Under the pieces are notes generated by a model. That model was not told the DNA's origin and did not search any database. It saw only the letters and a program-made list of their open reading frames with translations. This document shows positions 1 through 8,160 of a DNA stretch of 64,000 bases, in pieces. This stretch comes from Neobacillus mesonae. GTDB lineage: Bacteria; Bacillota; Bacilli; Bacillales; Cytobacillaceae. Every line of letters begins with the position of its first letter. Within the stretch, counting starts at the first letter, position 1. Both the position numbers and the translations under genes were made by a program. The stretch is from the NCBI RefSeq assembly GCF_023715155.1, contig NZ_JAMBNQ010000003.1, positions 225,529 to 289,528 on the forward strand. The letters are read 5' to 3'.

Positions 1-45
1 CATCTATAGGAAAAAATAGGTTGTAAGCAAAAAACTATTTTTTAA

Positions 46-75
46 TTGACAATAATGATATTGTTAACATACAGA
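46..75 (+). promoter_or_regulatory. Weak candidate promoter upstream of yusF-like gene
   Basis: TTGACA is seen at 46-51, but the matching -10 at about 70-75 (TACAGA) is poor. GTTAAC occurs twice nearby (63-68 and about 106-111). This could be the promoter of the small two-gene operon that follows, but the -10 is not convincing. Confidence 0.3.
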
Positions 76-137
76 GCATAAGCAATCTTCAAGGAATTAG
101 AATATGTTAACAGTAAACCACTTCTTTTAGGTGATGG

Positions 138-497
138 ATGATGAATGAATCGTATGTTGACAAAGTTCTTATTGTCGAAGGAAAATCAGATAAAAATAAG
201 GTTAAAAAGATTGTGAAGGGACCGGTGGATATTATTTGTACCAACGGGACCATCAGCCATACAAAATTAGATGAATGGATTGAATTCTTAGATGATAAGG
301 ATGTCTATATCCTTGTCGATGCCGACGAAGCAGGAGAAAGGCTTCGAAAGCTGTTTAAACGTGAATTTCCAAATGCTGAGCATTTATATATAGACCGGAT
401 GTACCGCGAAGTTGCGACTGCACCGGTGCAACACCTGGCAACCGTCTTACTTGGTGCCAATATTGATGTCCACACAGAGTTTTTAGAAATGGGATAA
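138..497 (+). CDS. yusF: Toprim-domain protein, YusF-like
   Basis: A 119-residue protein that is essentially a single Toprim fold. The N-terminal glutamate motif VEGKSDK is at about residues 13-19 and the DADEAG acidic motif at about 60-66. Toprim domains bind Mg2+ and act in nucleic-acid transactions (primases, topoisomerases, OLD nucleases, RNase M5). The length fits the stand-alone small Toprim proteins of Bacillaceae (YusF), whose role is not established. AGGTGAT at 129-135 precedes two adjacent ATGs (138 and 141). The SD spacing slightly favours 141, so the true start may be one codon downstream. The thioredoxin-like gene follows after 4 bp, so the two are probably co-transcribed. Confidence 0.85.
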   Translation: MMNESYVDKVLIVEGKSDKNKVKKIVKGPVDIICTNGTISHTKLDEWIEFLDDKDVYILVDADEAGERLRKLFKREFPNAEHLYIDRMYREVATAPVQHLATVLLGANIDVHTEFLEMG

Positions 498-501
498 TAC
501 T

Positions 502-825
502 ATGAATGAATGGAATCAAGACGATTTATCTTTATTTATGGAAAAAGGCGGAACAGGGGCATTGTATTTCTTTACCCCGTTATGCGGGACCTGCCAGCTT
601 GCTGGAAAAATGCTGCAGGTCGTAGAAAAAATTGTTGAGCTGGAAATGGGGAAGATGAACCTTAATTTTTACCCTGCCTTGGCTGAAAAATTTGAAATTG
701 AAAGTGTCCCCTGCCTCCTGTTGATAAAAAACGGCCAAGTGAAGGAAAGAATTTACGCCTTTCACTCGGTTCCCTATCTCTTGGACAAAATAAAGGGTGA
801 ATTGATGAAAAAAGCAGATGCTTGA
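502..825 (+). CDS. yusE: Thioredoxin-like protein, YusE-like
   Basis: A 107-residue thioredoxin-fold protein. The redox motif is CGTC within PLCGTCQLAG (about residues 28-31), and the cis-proline loop is seen as SVPCLLLI at about residues 68-75. This fits the YusE family of Bacillaceae, predicted cytoplasmic thiol-disulfide proteins of unknown partner. There is no signal peptide. It lies 4 bp after the Toprim gene in the same order as in B. subtilis. The stop codon is inside the stem of a rho-independent terminator, which closes the operon. Confidence 0.85.
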   Translation: MNEWNQDDLSLFMEKGGTGALYFFTPLCGTCQLAGKMLQVVEKIVELEMGKMNLNFYPALAEKFEIESVPCLLLIKNGQVKERIYAFHSVPYLLDKIKGELMKKADA

Positions 826-840
826 GGTATCTGCTTTTTT
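808..840 (+). terminator. Rho-independent terminator of yusF-yusE
   Basis: The stem AAAAAAGCAGAT (808-819) pairs with ATCTGCTTTTTT (829-840), with a U-rich 3' arm. The yusE stop codon lies in the loop. Confidence 0.8.
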
Positions 841-898
841 ATATTTGAGGAACTACTTAAGGGGCTTTCTCAGGATTGGTTAATAAAGGGGATTTGGG

Positions 899-1712
899 AG
901 AAAATAAGAGCTGATTCTACCTAAGAGGAAGTCAAAAGGAGTCTGGCGGTAAAAAAAAAGGGTTAATTCTTCCCGGAAGGAAGTCAAAAGAAGTCCAGCG
1001 GTAAAAATAAAGGGTCGATTCTTCCCAAGAGGAAGCCTAAAGGAGTCTGGCGGTAAAAAAAAAGGGTTAATTCTTCCCGGAAGGAAGTCAAAAGAAGTCC
1101 AACGGTAAAAATAAAGGGTCGATTCTTCCCAAGAGGAAGCCTAAAGGAGTCTGGCGGTAAAAATGAGGAGCTGATTCTACCCGAGAGAACACCCAAAGGA
1201 GTCTGACGGTAAAAAAAAAGGGTTAATTCTTCCCTGAAGGAAGTCAAAAGAAGTCCAACGGTAAAAAAAGGGTCGATTCTACCCGAGAGGACACCCAAAG
1301 GAGTCTGACGGTAAAAAAACAGGGTTGATTCTACCCGAGAGAACACCCAAAGGAGTCTGGCGGTAAAAATAAAGGGTTAATTCTTCCCGGAAGGAAGTCA
1401 AAAGAAGTCCAACGGTAAAAAAAAAGGGTCGATTCTTCCCGAGAGGACACCCAAAGGAGTCTGACGGTAAAAAAAAGGGTCGATTCTTCCCGAGAGGACA
1501 CCCAAAGGAGTCTGGCGGTAAAAATAAAGGGTTAATTCTTCCCGAGAGGACACCCAAAGGAGTCTGGCGGTAAAAATGAGGAGCTGATTCTACCCGAGAG
1601 AACACCCAAAGGAGTCTGGCGGTAAAAATAAAGGGTTAATTCTTCCCGGAAGGAAGTCAAAAGAAGTCCAACGGTAAAAAAAAAGGGTTGATTTTTCCCA
1701 GAAGAAATTTGA
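899..1712. repeat. Tandem array, about 15.5 copies of a 52-bp repeat
   Basis: From about 899 to 1712 the sequence is a head-to-tail array of 51-52 bp units. Each contains a core like GTCTGGCGGTAAAAA followed by an AAGGGTTAATTCTTCCC-type segment. Two flavours can be told apart, one ending GGAAGGAAGTC and one ending GAGAGGACACCC, and they are interspersed. Copies differ by substitutions and by A-run length. No unique spacers separate the units, so this is not a CRISPR array. The unit length is not a multiple of three and no frame has an RBS, so I do not regard it as coding. It fills the gap between yusE and the NERD gene. Function unknown. Confidence 0.9.
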
Positions 1713-1753
1713 AAAAGAGCGAATGGTTAGTATCAGCATAATTCCCAAAAAGT

Positions 1754-1793
1754 AAGGCTCAGCTCTATCATAATAATGTTAAAGCTGAACCTT
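1754..1793 (-). terminator. Terminator-like hairpin downstream of the NERD gene
   Basis: AAGGCTCAGCT (1754-1764) and AGCTGAACCTT (1783-1793) form a stem with one mismatch. Read on the minus strand it follows the NERD gene stop and is followed by a short T-run (ACTTTTTGGG). Confidence 0.55.
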
Positions 1794-1804
1794 AAAAATA
1801 ACCC

Positions 1805-2716
1805 CTATTCAATTAGAAAATATCTAACTTTTGTCTTCCCAACCGACCTATAATACTTCAACAAGATCCTTCGAATCGTTTTCTTAGACAAGACCATCCC
1901 ACACCACTCATGCACCCCGTTAGTAGTAATCTTCATACCCGGAAATAACAGCAGTAATTCCTGAACATTCCGTACTACAGCAGCCTCTAATGGCTCTTTA
2001 TGCCCGCATTTCCTGCATACCAGCCAGTTTCCATCAACATAGGTCTCAAGTGAAAAACATAATTTGCAAAGCATTCCCTTTATAAGATTCTCATATGCGT
2101 AGAAAGGCATGCGCATATGGGAAGACACAGATTTGTGCATAGAAAGCAGCTGCTGTACAAGTATTTCATGGGATTTAGTTAATCTTGCTGGGATGAAATT
2201 CAGGGTTTGCACATAATTTTTAACTTGGGTGGGGTAAACAATTGGATATTCTTTTGGAGCCTGCATGAGGGTGAATTCGGGATGGATGAAGACAAGACGA
2301 GCCTCAACGCGAAAGTCAAAGCCAAGTTCCTGGAGCAATTTGATAAACAATGATTCACAGCGTTGAAGTTGAGAAAGCAAATCTTTAGCGATGTTTCCAT
2401 TGGCGCGATATAGTTTCCCGGATTCATAATAGTATTCACCTTTATAGTTTTTAACATCATAAAGGTGTATCGTGTCTTGAAAAATCATAACGGTATCAAT
2501 TTGAAATTCATTTCCGCCAATCTCAAGCAGCAGGCCCTTCAAAACGATACACTGATTTTGAAGGTTGTCGGTTAACAGGTCAAACTGCAGTTCACCTTCA
2601 AACCCTTTTTCCTGCCCGATATAGTTCCAATAATCCTGTTCAGCTAATGTCATACGGGCATTCAATGATCTCAAAACTAGTAAATTTTTTGCAGCAGTAC
2701 GCGGTCCGATTTTCAT
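1805..2716 (-). CDS. NERD (nuclease-related) domain protein with C-terminal zinc ribbon
   Basis: About 303 residues. The N-terminal half matches the NERD fold. KGFEGELQFD (about 37-46) supplies the early Glu, and IDTVMIFQDTIHLYDVKNYKG (about 73-93) holds the D...xVK signature related to PD-(D/E)XK nucleases. The C-terminal part has a CxxC...CxxC pair (CKLC and CRKC, about 215-240), probably a zinc ribbon, then a short tail with basic residues. NERD proteins are presumed DNA-processing enzymes with no established role in Bacillus. An in-frame TTG lies 9 bp upstream, but AAAGG is better spaced for the ATG at 2716. It is monocistronic and opposite in strand to its neighbours. Confidence 0.75.
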   Translation of the reverse strand: MKIGPRTAAKNLLVLRSLNARMTLAEQDYWNYIGQEKGFEGELQFDLLTDNLQNQCIVLKGLLLEIGGNEFQIDTVMIFQDTIHLYDVKNYKGEYYYESGKLYRANGNIAKDLLSQLQRCESLFIKLLQELGFDFRVEARLVFIHPEFTLMQAPKEYPIVYPTQVKNYVQTLNFIPARLTKSHEILVQQLLSMHKSVSSHMRMPFYAYENLIKGMLCKLCFSLETYVDGNWLVCRKCGHKEPLEAAVVRNVQELLLLFPGMKITTNGVHEWCGMVLSKKTIRRILLKYYRSVGKTKVRYFLIE

Positions 2717-2923
2717 ATTCCACAACCTTTCATCATCTAACTCATACCTATTTTAATAAAAAAGCCCTAATCACACCATGAATTTTTTGAAATTTCGATA
2801 CAATTGTTTTAAAATTGACATATTTCTCAGGAAATCTCAAAAAAAGTCGAGCGAATTAAAAAGGATTTTTGGTCTCATTACGGAATAGTTTTAAATAATG
2901 AGTAATGAACCGGAGTGATAGAT

Positions 2924-3277
2924 ATGATAGAGGCAGTGAACAGCTTTATCCATGCATTAAAAAAACAAACGCATATCCTTCCATTGATCCACCAAAAGGA
3001 GTTGACAGTCAATCTAAAAACAAACGACGAGATCATTCAGCTGTCCATACAAAAGGGCCAAATTTCTATAATGACTGCCGGCCAAGAACAACCCACAATC
3101 TTCGAAATTTCCGGCAATCCGGACAACCTGAATAGGCTGCTTACAGGAAAAGAAAGATTGCGGACACTAGAGCGAAGCGGGAATTTAACAGTCACCGCAC
3201 CATTAAGAACCATATTATTGCTCGAGTCGATTTTTTTCTTAACCCAATCAGACCGTTATTTAGAAAAAATAATTTAA
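2924..3277 (+). CDS. SCP2 sterol-carrier-like domain protein, YusD-like
   Basis: About 117 residues. The pattern fits the SCP2 fold: an amphipathic N-terminal helix, then alternating strands with a LxxLLTGKERL...SGNLTVTAPL segment near residues 70-95 and a hydrophobic C-terminal helix. SCP2-like domains in bacteria are lipid-binding or dimerisation modules. The role here is unknown. GGAG (2912-2915) is well placed for ATG at 2924. A GTG at 2915 lies inside this SD and is unlikely to be used. B. subtilis has a comparable gene (yusD) beside metNPQ, which agrees with the synteny. Confidence 0.6.
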   Translation: MIEAVNSFIHALKKQTHILPLIHQKELTVNLKTNDEIIQLSIQKGQISIMTAGQEQPTIFEISGNPDNLNRLLTGKERLRTLERSGNLTVTAPLRTILLLESIFFLTQSDRYLEKII

Positions 3278-3286
3278 TCAAACCTG

Positions 3287-3315
3287 TTGACTCGGGATTA
3301 AATAAGGTGTATGAT
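3287..3315 (+). promoter_or_regulatory. Sigma-A promoter for the S-box/metY transcript
   Basis: TTGACT at 3287-3292 and TATGAT at 3310-3315 with a 17-bp spacer, about 40 bp upstream of the riboswitch P1 helix. Confidence 0.7.
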
Positions 3316-3355
3316 ACTTTTAAATATTCTAAATCAATAATCAATTTCATAAAAA

Positions 3356-3496
3356 TTCTTATCGCGAGCGGCGGAGGGAACTGGCCCAATGATGCCCGGC
3401 AACCGGTTTTAATACACGGTGCTACATCCAGCAGAGTTAAAGCTCTGAAAGATAAGAAGAGAATCCTCTCTTCTTATGAAGCGGGGATTTTTTATT
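3356..3496 (+). promoter_or_regulatory. S-box (SAM-I) riboswitch with transcription terminator
   Basis: The conserved SAM-I core is present (GCGGAGGGA...TGATGCCCGGCAACC, 3371-3404). P1 forms between TTCTTATC (3356-3363) and GATAAGAA (3451-3458). ATAAGAAGAG (3452-3461) can instead pair with CTCTTCTTAT (3468-3477) as an antiterminator. AATCCTCTCTTC (3462-3473) with GAAGCGGGGATT (3478-3489) plus the following T-run makes the terminator. The three helices are mutually exclusive, which is the known S-box logic: SAM bound gives P1 and termination, low SAM gives readthrough into the sulfhydrylase gene. Confidence 0.95.
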
Positions 3497-3524
3497 GAAA
3501 TGGTAAAAGAAGGAGCGGGAATAA

Positions 3525-4841
3525 ATGGCGGAGAATGAAAAAAAATATCGTTTTGAAACATTGAGTGTTCATGGAGGACTGTCACCAGATCCGGTAACAG
3601 GTGCCCGTGCTGTTCCGATTTATCAAAATAATGCCTATCAGTTTAAAAGCACGGAACATGCGGCGAATCTATTTGCCTTAGCAGAGCCTGGATACATATA
3701 TACGCGGATTCATAATCCTACCACAACCGTTTTTGAAGAAAGAGTTGCTCTTCTTGAAGGCGGTGTCGGTGCGCTTGCGGTTGCGAGCGGTATGTCTGCC
3801 ATTACGCTGGCCATTTTAAATATTGCGGAAGCAGGAGATGAAATTGTTGCTGCTTCTAACCTGTATGGCGGAACCTTTAACTTGTTTGCTGTTACCCTTC
3901 CAAAGTACGGAATTAAAGTAAATTTTGTAGACCCGTCAAATCCAGAAAACTTCCGTGCAGCCATTACTGAAAAAACAAAAGCTGTATTTGCGGAAACGAT
4001 TGGAAATCCAAGTTTAGCTATTTTAGATATTGAAAAGGTTGCAGAAATTGCACATGAGGCTGGAGTTCCATTAATTGTAGACAATACATTTGCTACGCCG
4101 TATCTTTGCCGCCCAATCGAATATGGAGCTGATATCGTTGTTCATTCAGCAACAAAATGGCTTTTAGGTAATGGAACATCAACAGGCGGAATTATTGTTG
4201 ACGGAGGAAAGTTCGACTGGAATTCACCAAAGTTCCCTGGCTTAACAACACCAGACGCCAGCTATCATGATATTGTTTATGCGGAAGCCATTGGGGCAGC
4301 TGCATACATTATTAAAGCACGTGTCCAATTATTAAGAGACCTTGGCCCAGCATTAAGCCCATTTAATGCATTCCAATTTGTTTTGGGACTTGAAACCCTC
4401 CATGTTCGGATGAAAGAGCATGTATCTAACACAGAGAAGGTTGTCGAGTATTTAACGAATCACCCTGCAGTGGCATGGGTTACTTATCCAGGTCATCCGT
4501 CACATCCAGATTATGAGCTTGCTCAAAAATATCTTCCTAAAGGTGCAGGTTCAATGGTTGTTTTCGGCATTAAAGGCGGAAAAGAAGCAGGAGCTAAATT
4601 AATCAATTCGATTAAAATCTGGGCTCACGTGGCGAATGTCGGTGATGCTAAAAGCTTAATTATCCATCCGGCAAGCACGACCCACCAACAGTTAGATGCG
4701 GAAGGATTAAAGGCTGCCGGAGTATCTGAGGATTTAATTCGTCTTTCCATTGGGATTGAGAATGTGGAAGATTTAATCGAAGATCTTGAAGATGCGATTG
4801 AAGCTGCGACAGGCTTAACTTCTTTAAAAGCAAAAGCTTAA
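3525..4841 (+). CDS. metY: O-acetylhomoserine sulfhydrylase (Cys/Met metabolism PLP enzyme)
   Basis: A 438-residue member of the Cys/Met gamma-family of PLP enzymes. It is predicted to make homocysteine from O-acetylhomoserine and sulfide in the cytoplasm. Diagnostic features are the N-terminal ETLSVHGG, the substrate loop [17 protein letters not shown] (about 59-75) and the PLP-binding lysine in [10 protein letters not shown] (Lys about 211). The insert after residue 225 and the 430+ residue length fit the MetY/Cys-D branch rather than cystathionine gamma-synthase (about 380). AGGAG lies 10 bp before the ATG. The upstream S-box makes it a SAM-repressed methionine biosynthesis gene, and the adjacent S-box metNPQ operon gives the matching uptake route. 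Confidence 0.93.
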   Translation: MAENEKKYRFETLSVHGGLSPDPVTGARAVPIYQNNAYQFKSTEHAANLFALAEPGYIYTRIHNPTTTVFEERVALLEGGVGALAVASGMSAITLAILNIAEAGDEIVAASNLYGGTFNLFAVTLPKYGIKVNFVDPSNPENFRAAITEKTKAVFAETIGNPSLAILDIEKVAEIAHEAGVPLIVDNTFATPYLCRPIEYGADIVVHSATKWLLGNGTSTGGIIVDGGKFDWNSPKFPGLTTPDASYHDIVYAEAIGAAAYIIKARVQLLRDLGPALSPFNAFQFVLGLETLHVRMKEHVSNTEKVVEYLTNHPAVAWVTYPGHPSHPDYELAQKYLPKGAGSMVVFGIKGGKEAGAKLINSIKIWAHVANVGDAKSLIIHPASTTHQQLDAEGLKAAGVSEDLIRLSIGIENVEDLIEDLEDAIEAATGLTSLKAKA

Positions 4842-4867
4842 AAATTCGACAATATAAGACAATTTTA

Positions 4868-4896
4868 TTGACAGCTCTTTTTATCCATGTTACGAT
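4868..4896 (+). promoter_or_regulatory. Candidate promoter for S-box/metNPQ
   Basis: TTGACA at 4868-4873 and TACGAT at 4891-4896 with a 17-bp spacer, about 60 bp before the riboswitch. Confidence 0.5.
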
Positions 4897-4957
4897 TGCT
4901 CTTGGATTTTACAATGTCATTAAACATAAAACATAATTAAATATAGAATTGTTTTTT

Positions 4958-5110
4958 GTCTCTTATCAAGAGAGGTGGAGGGATGTGCCCGATGAAACCC
5001 GGCAACCGTCAATTATTGAAATGGTGCCAATTCACACAAAGCAAACGCTTTGAAAGATGGGAGAAAGGTTATGTTTGACGTGCCTTTCTGCCTTTGCAGA
5101 AAGGCTTTTT
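4958..5110 (+). promoter_or_regulatory. S-box (SAM-I) riboswitch upstream of metNPQ
   Basis: The core GAGAGGTGGAGGGA...GATGAAACCCGGCAACC is clear (4970-5007). P1 pairs CTCTTATC (4960-4967) with GATGGGAG (5056-5063). The terminator is GCCTTTCTGC (5082-5091)/GCAGAAAGGC (5096-5105) plus TTTTT. AGAAAGG (5062-5068) can pair with CCTTTCT (5083-5089) as the competing antiterminator. It should switch off methionine import when SAM is plentiful. Confidence 0.95.
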
Positions 5111-5182
5111 CATTTAAACGGGAATCTTTCCTTTAAAAAAATCAAATTCTATATCTATTAGGGATAAAAAGCGGGTGATTTG

Positions 5183-6208
5183 ATGATTTCAATCAAAAAT
5201 GTCCGAAAAATTTTTCCAACCAAACAAGGTCAGTTAAAAGCAGTAGATGATGTGAATCTTGAAATCCAGGATGGAGAAATTTTTGGGGTGATTGGATACA
5301 GCGGTGCCGGGAAAAGTACCCTAATCCGAATGTTAAATGGACTAGAGCTCCCTTCAGAAGGATCGGTAACGGTTGCCGGAAGGGAGATTTCAAAAATTAA
5401 AGGCAGTGAACTACGTAAGGCACGGCAGGAAATCAGCATGATTTTTCAACACTTTAATTTACTATGGTCAAGGACAGTCAGTGAAAATATTGCCTTCCCA
5501 CTTGAGATTGCAGGGGTTAAGGGGCCGCAAAGAAAAAAACGCGTTGATGAGCTGATTAAACTAGTTGGCTTAGAGGGAAGAGAAAATGCCTATCCTTCAC
5601 AATTGAGCGGGGGACAAAAACAGCGTGTCGGAATTGCCAGAGCGCTGGCTAACAGTCCGAAGGTTCTCCTTTGTGATGAAGCTACTTCGGCGCTGGATCC
5701 GCAAACAACGGACTCTATTCTTGATTTATTAGTGGATATCAACAAACGTCTGGGTCTGACAATTGTGTTGATTACACATGAAATGCATGTCATTCGAAAA
5801 ATTTCACATCGGGTAGCGGTCATGGAAAGCGGAAAGGTTGTTGAAATGGGTCCTGTTCTCGACGTATTCAGAAACCCGCAGCAGCCGATTACAAAACGTT
5901 TTGTTCAGCAAGTTACAGAACCGGAAGAAACAAAAGAAACATTGGAACACCTGCTTGAACGGTTTGTTTCAGGAAAGATTGTTCAATTAACTTTTATAGG
6001 GGATTCTGCCGAGCAGCCTGTTATAACGAACCTTATCCGCCATTCCAATGTCAATGTGAACATCCTTCAGGGGAAAATTTCACAAACCCAGAACGGATCA
6101 TATGGCACACTATTCATTCATATTGATGGGGAAGATGAAGAAGTGGACAAGGCTGTTGACTTTATTCGTTCCCAGCAGGTAGGAGTGGAGGTGGTTACGA
6201 ATGGATAA
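5183..6208 (+). CDS. metN: Methionine ABC transporter ATP-binding protein
   Basis: 341 residues. Walker A is GYSGAGKST (38-46), the ABC signature LSGGQKQR (141-148), Walker B VLLCDEATSALD (161-172) and an H-loop ITHEMH. The C-terminal portion (about 245-341) is the NIL regulatory domain typical of MetN, which binds methionine and trans-inhibits transport. It energises D/L-methionine import with MetP and MetQ at the inner face of the membrane. A TTG lies one codon upstream. I prefer ATG 5183, which gives the conserved MISIKNV start. It overlaps metP by 8 bp and is under S-box control. Confidence 0.96.
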   Translation: MISIKNVRKIFPTKQGQLKAVDDVNLEIQDGEIFGVIGYSGAGKSTLIRMLNGLELPSEGSVTVAGREISKIKGSELRKARQEISMIFQHFNLLWSRTVSENIAFPLEIAGVKGPQRKKRVDELIKLVGLEGRENAYPSQLSGGQKQRVGIARALANSPKVLLCDEATSALDPQTTDSILDLLVDINKRLGLTIVLITHEMHVIRKISHRVAVMESGKVVEMGPVLDVFRNPQQPITKRFVQQVTEPEETKETLEHLLERFVSGKIVQLTFIGDSAEQPVITNLIRHSNVNVNILQGKISQTQNGSYGTLFIHIDGEDEEVDKAVDFIRSQQVGVEVVTNG

Positions 6209-6866
6209 ATATTTTCCGAACGTTGACTGGCTTATTATGTGGGATGCGACAAAACAAACCCTTTATATGACTGGAATATCAGTCCTGGCGACATTTGTTT
6301 TGGGAATCATTCTTGGCATGCTGCTATTCCTTACAGGGAAAGATAACTTATGGGAAAATAAACCGGTTAATACGGTAATCGGCGCTGTCGTCAATATTTT
6401 TAGGTCGATTCCGTTTATTATTTTAATTGTCTTATTGATTCCATTTACGACCTTATTATTAGGGACGATGATTGGCGAAAAAGCTGCACTTCCTGCTTTA
6501 ATTGTGGGTGCTGCACCATTTTACGCAAGAATGGTGGAAATTGGTCTAAGGGAAATTGATAAAGGTGTTATTGAAGCAGCGAAATCAATGGGGGCAAGCA
6601 CTGGAACTATCATTTGGAAGGTGCTGCTGCCAGAGTCCATGCCGGCATTAATCTCGGGCATCACTGTGACAGCCATTGCACTTGTCGGTTATACGGCAAT
6701 GGCCGGAGCAATCGGTGCCGGCGGCTTAGGGAACCTTGCCTATAACTACGGGTTCCAGCGAAACCAAAATGATGTCACATTAATCGCAACTGTCATTATT
6801 CTGATCATTGTATTTGTTATTCAGTTTATAGGTGATTTTATCACTTCAAAATTAGATAAAAGATAA
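6201..6866 (+). CDS. metP: Methionine ABC transporter permease
   Basis: 221 residues with about five membrane segments (for example around 19-45, 54-80, 87-105, 150-175 and 190-213). It carries the EAA-type loop for contact with the ATPase (EAAKSMGASTGTIIWKVLLPES, about 133-154). The MetI/MetP fold forms a homodimeric channel for methionine. GGAGGTG lies just before the ATG and the start overlaps the end of metN, so translation is coupled. The order metN-metP-metQ is the standard Bacillus one. Confidence 0.96.
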   Translation: MDKYFPNVDWLIMWDATKQTLYMTGISVLATFVLGIILGMLLFLTGKDNLWENKPVNTVIGAVVNIFRSIPFIILIVLLIPFTTLLLGTMIGEKAALPALIVGAAPFYARMVEIGLREIDKGVIEAAKSMGASTGTIIWKVLLPESMPALISGITVTAIALVGYTAMAGAIGAGGLGNLAYNYGFQRNQNDVTLIATVIILIIVFVIQFIGDFITSKLDKR

Positions 6867-6884
6867 AAAAGGAGATAGGTTGAA

Positions 6885-7736
6885 ATGAAAAAATGGCTTG
6901 GAATATTTTTAGCATTAACACTTGTGCTGGCATTGGCAGCATGCGGTAAATCAGAACAAAAGTCAGAAAGTAAAGATACTGGCGCAGACAAGGCTGAGAC
7001 GACCAAATTAGTAGTTGGAGCATCTCCTGTGCCACATGCTGAAATTTTGGAAAAAGCAAAACCGATTTTAAAGGAAAAAGGCATCGATTTAGAAATAAAA
7101 ACATTTACAGATTATGTTTTTCCAAATAAAGCTCTTGCTTCAAAGGAATTGGATGCAAACTACTTCCAGCACGTTCCTTATTTAAATGGACAAATTAAAG
7201 AATTTGGTTATGACTTTGTGAACGCTGGCGGTATTCATATTGAACCAATAGGAATTTATTCAAAGAAATATAAGAAACTTGAAGACCTGCCAAAAGGTGC
7301 ACACATCATTATGAGTAACTCTGTTGCCGACCATGGCCGTTTATTATCATTGCTTGAGCAAAATGGGCTAATCAAGTTAAAAGAAGGCATCGATAAAACT
7401 AAAGCGGAAATTAAAGATGTAGTAGAAAATCCTAAGAATCTTAAATTTGATGCAAACTATGAGGCAAAGCTTCTGCCGCAAATCTTTAACAATGGCGAAG
7501 GCGATGCTGTATTAATTAACTCTAACTATGCCATCGACGCTGGGTTGAATCCAGTAAAAGATTCAATCGCGATTGAGGATAAAGATTCACCATATGTAAA
7601 TATTATTGCGGTTCGCAAAGGCGACGAAAACAAGCCGGCTATCAAGGCCCTTGTAGAAGTTCTTCAATCAAAAGAAATTCAAGATTTTATTCTAGAAAAA
7701 TACAAAGGTGCAGTTGTACCTGCCCCAACAAAATAA
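6885..7736 (+). CDS. metQ: Methionine-binding lipoprotein
   Basis: 283 residues, NlpA/MetQ family. A type II signal peptide with lipobox LAAC gives lipidated Cys20 in MKKWLGIFLALTLVLALAAC. The family features ASPVPHAEILE, NYFQHVPYLN and a C-terminal EKYKGAVVPA follow. It captures methionine outside the membrane and delivers it to MetNP. It lies 18 bp after metP with a strong AGGAGAT SD and ends at a strong terminator, so it is the last gene of the SAM-controlled operon. Confidence 0.96.
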   Translation: MKKWLGIFLALTLVLALAACGKSEQKSESKDTGADKAETTKLVVGASPVPHAEILEKAKPILKEKGIDLEIKTFTDYVFPNKALASKELDANYFQHVPYLNGQIKEFGYDFVNAGGIHIEPIGIYSKKYKKLEDLPKGAHIIMSNSVADHGRLLSLLEQNGLIKLKEGIDKTKAEIKDVVENPKNLKFDANYEAKLLPQIFNNGEGDAVLINSNYAIDAGLNPVKDSIAIEDKDSPYVNIIAVRKGDENKPAIKALVEVLQSKEIQDFILEKYKGAVVPAPTK

Positions 7737-7744
7737 TAGTCATA

Positions 7745-7786
7745 CAAGAAGCCGGTGAACTTAAATCACCGGCTTCTTGTTTTATT
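7745..7786 (+). terminator. Rho-independent terminator of metNPQ
   Basis: CAAGAAGCCGGTGA (7745-7758) pairs perfectly with TCACCGGCTTCTTG (7766-7779), followed by TTTTA. Confidence 0.95.
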
Positions 7787-8160
7787 TCAACTTATAGAAC
7801 TGTTCAGCACATGCGTCCGGCCATTTCATCTTTAATAAGCTGACAAGAAGCGTGCTTTTCATATTTTATACATGAAATAACATCATATGGCAAAAAATAG
7901 ATTTTACGTACCCATAGCATTTATTCTGAAAAAAGAGTAAAATTTTAATCGAGTTGTTTTTACATACTTTTTATAAGAATACGCCTTTTTCTTTTTTTAT
8001 TCTCATTTGCAATGTCTTTAGTGAAAATACACTTTAGTTATTACTATGGAAAGGTTGCTAATACTTTTAATTTGTTATAAGATTGTAATGAGAATAGAAT
8101 GAGAATAAAAACTACAGATCGTTACGGTCTGCAAGATACAACTATTTCGGAGGTATAAAT
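7787..8160 (+). promoter_or_regulatory. AT-rich intergenic region with suf operon promoter candidate
   Basis: There is no gene here. A possible promoter is TTGCTA (8055-8060) with TATAAG (8076-8081, 15-bp spacer) or TAAGAT (8078-8083, 17-bp spacer). Downstream, GAGAATAGAATGAGAATAAAA (8090-8109) is an iterated GAGAATA motif that could be a regulator site. It is not a convincing Fur box. The sufC SD (CGGAGG) ends the region. Confidence 0.35.

Noticed and set aside
984..1605. Two overlapping minus-strand frames (about 120 and 108 codons) in the 52-bp repeats
   Set aside because: They only reflect the tandem repeat. The unit is not a multiple of three, no SD is found and the predicted protein is a low-complexity repeat.
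899..1712. Possible CRISPR array
   Set aside because: Units are contiguous with no unique spacers and no cas genes are near.
3307..3498. 63-codon plus-strand frame
   Set aside because: It lies within the S-box riboswitch and terminator, which explain the sequence better.
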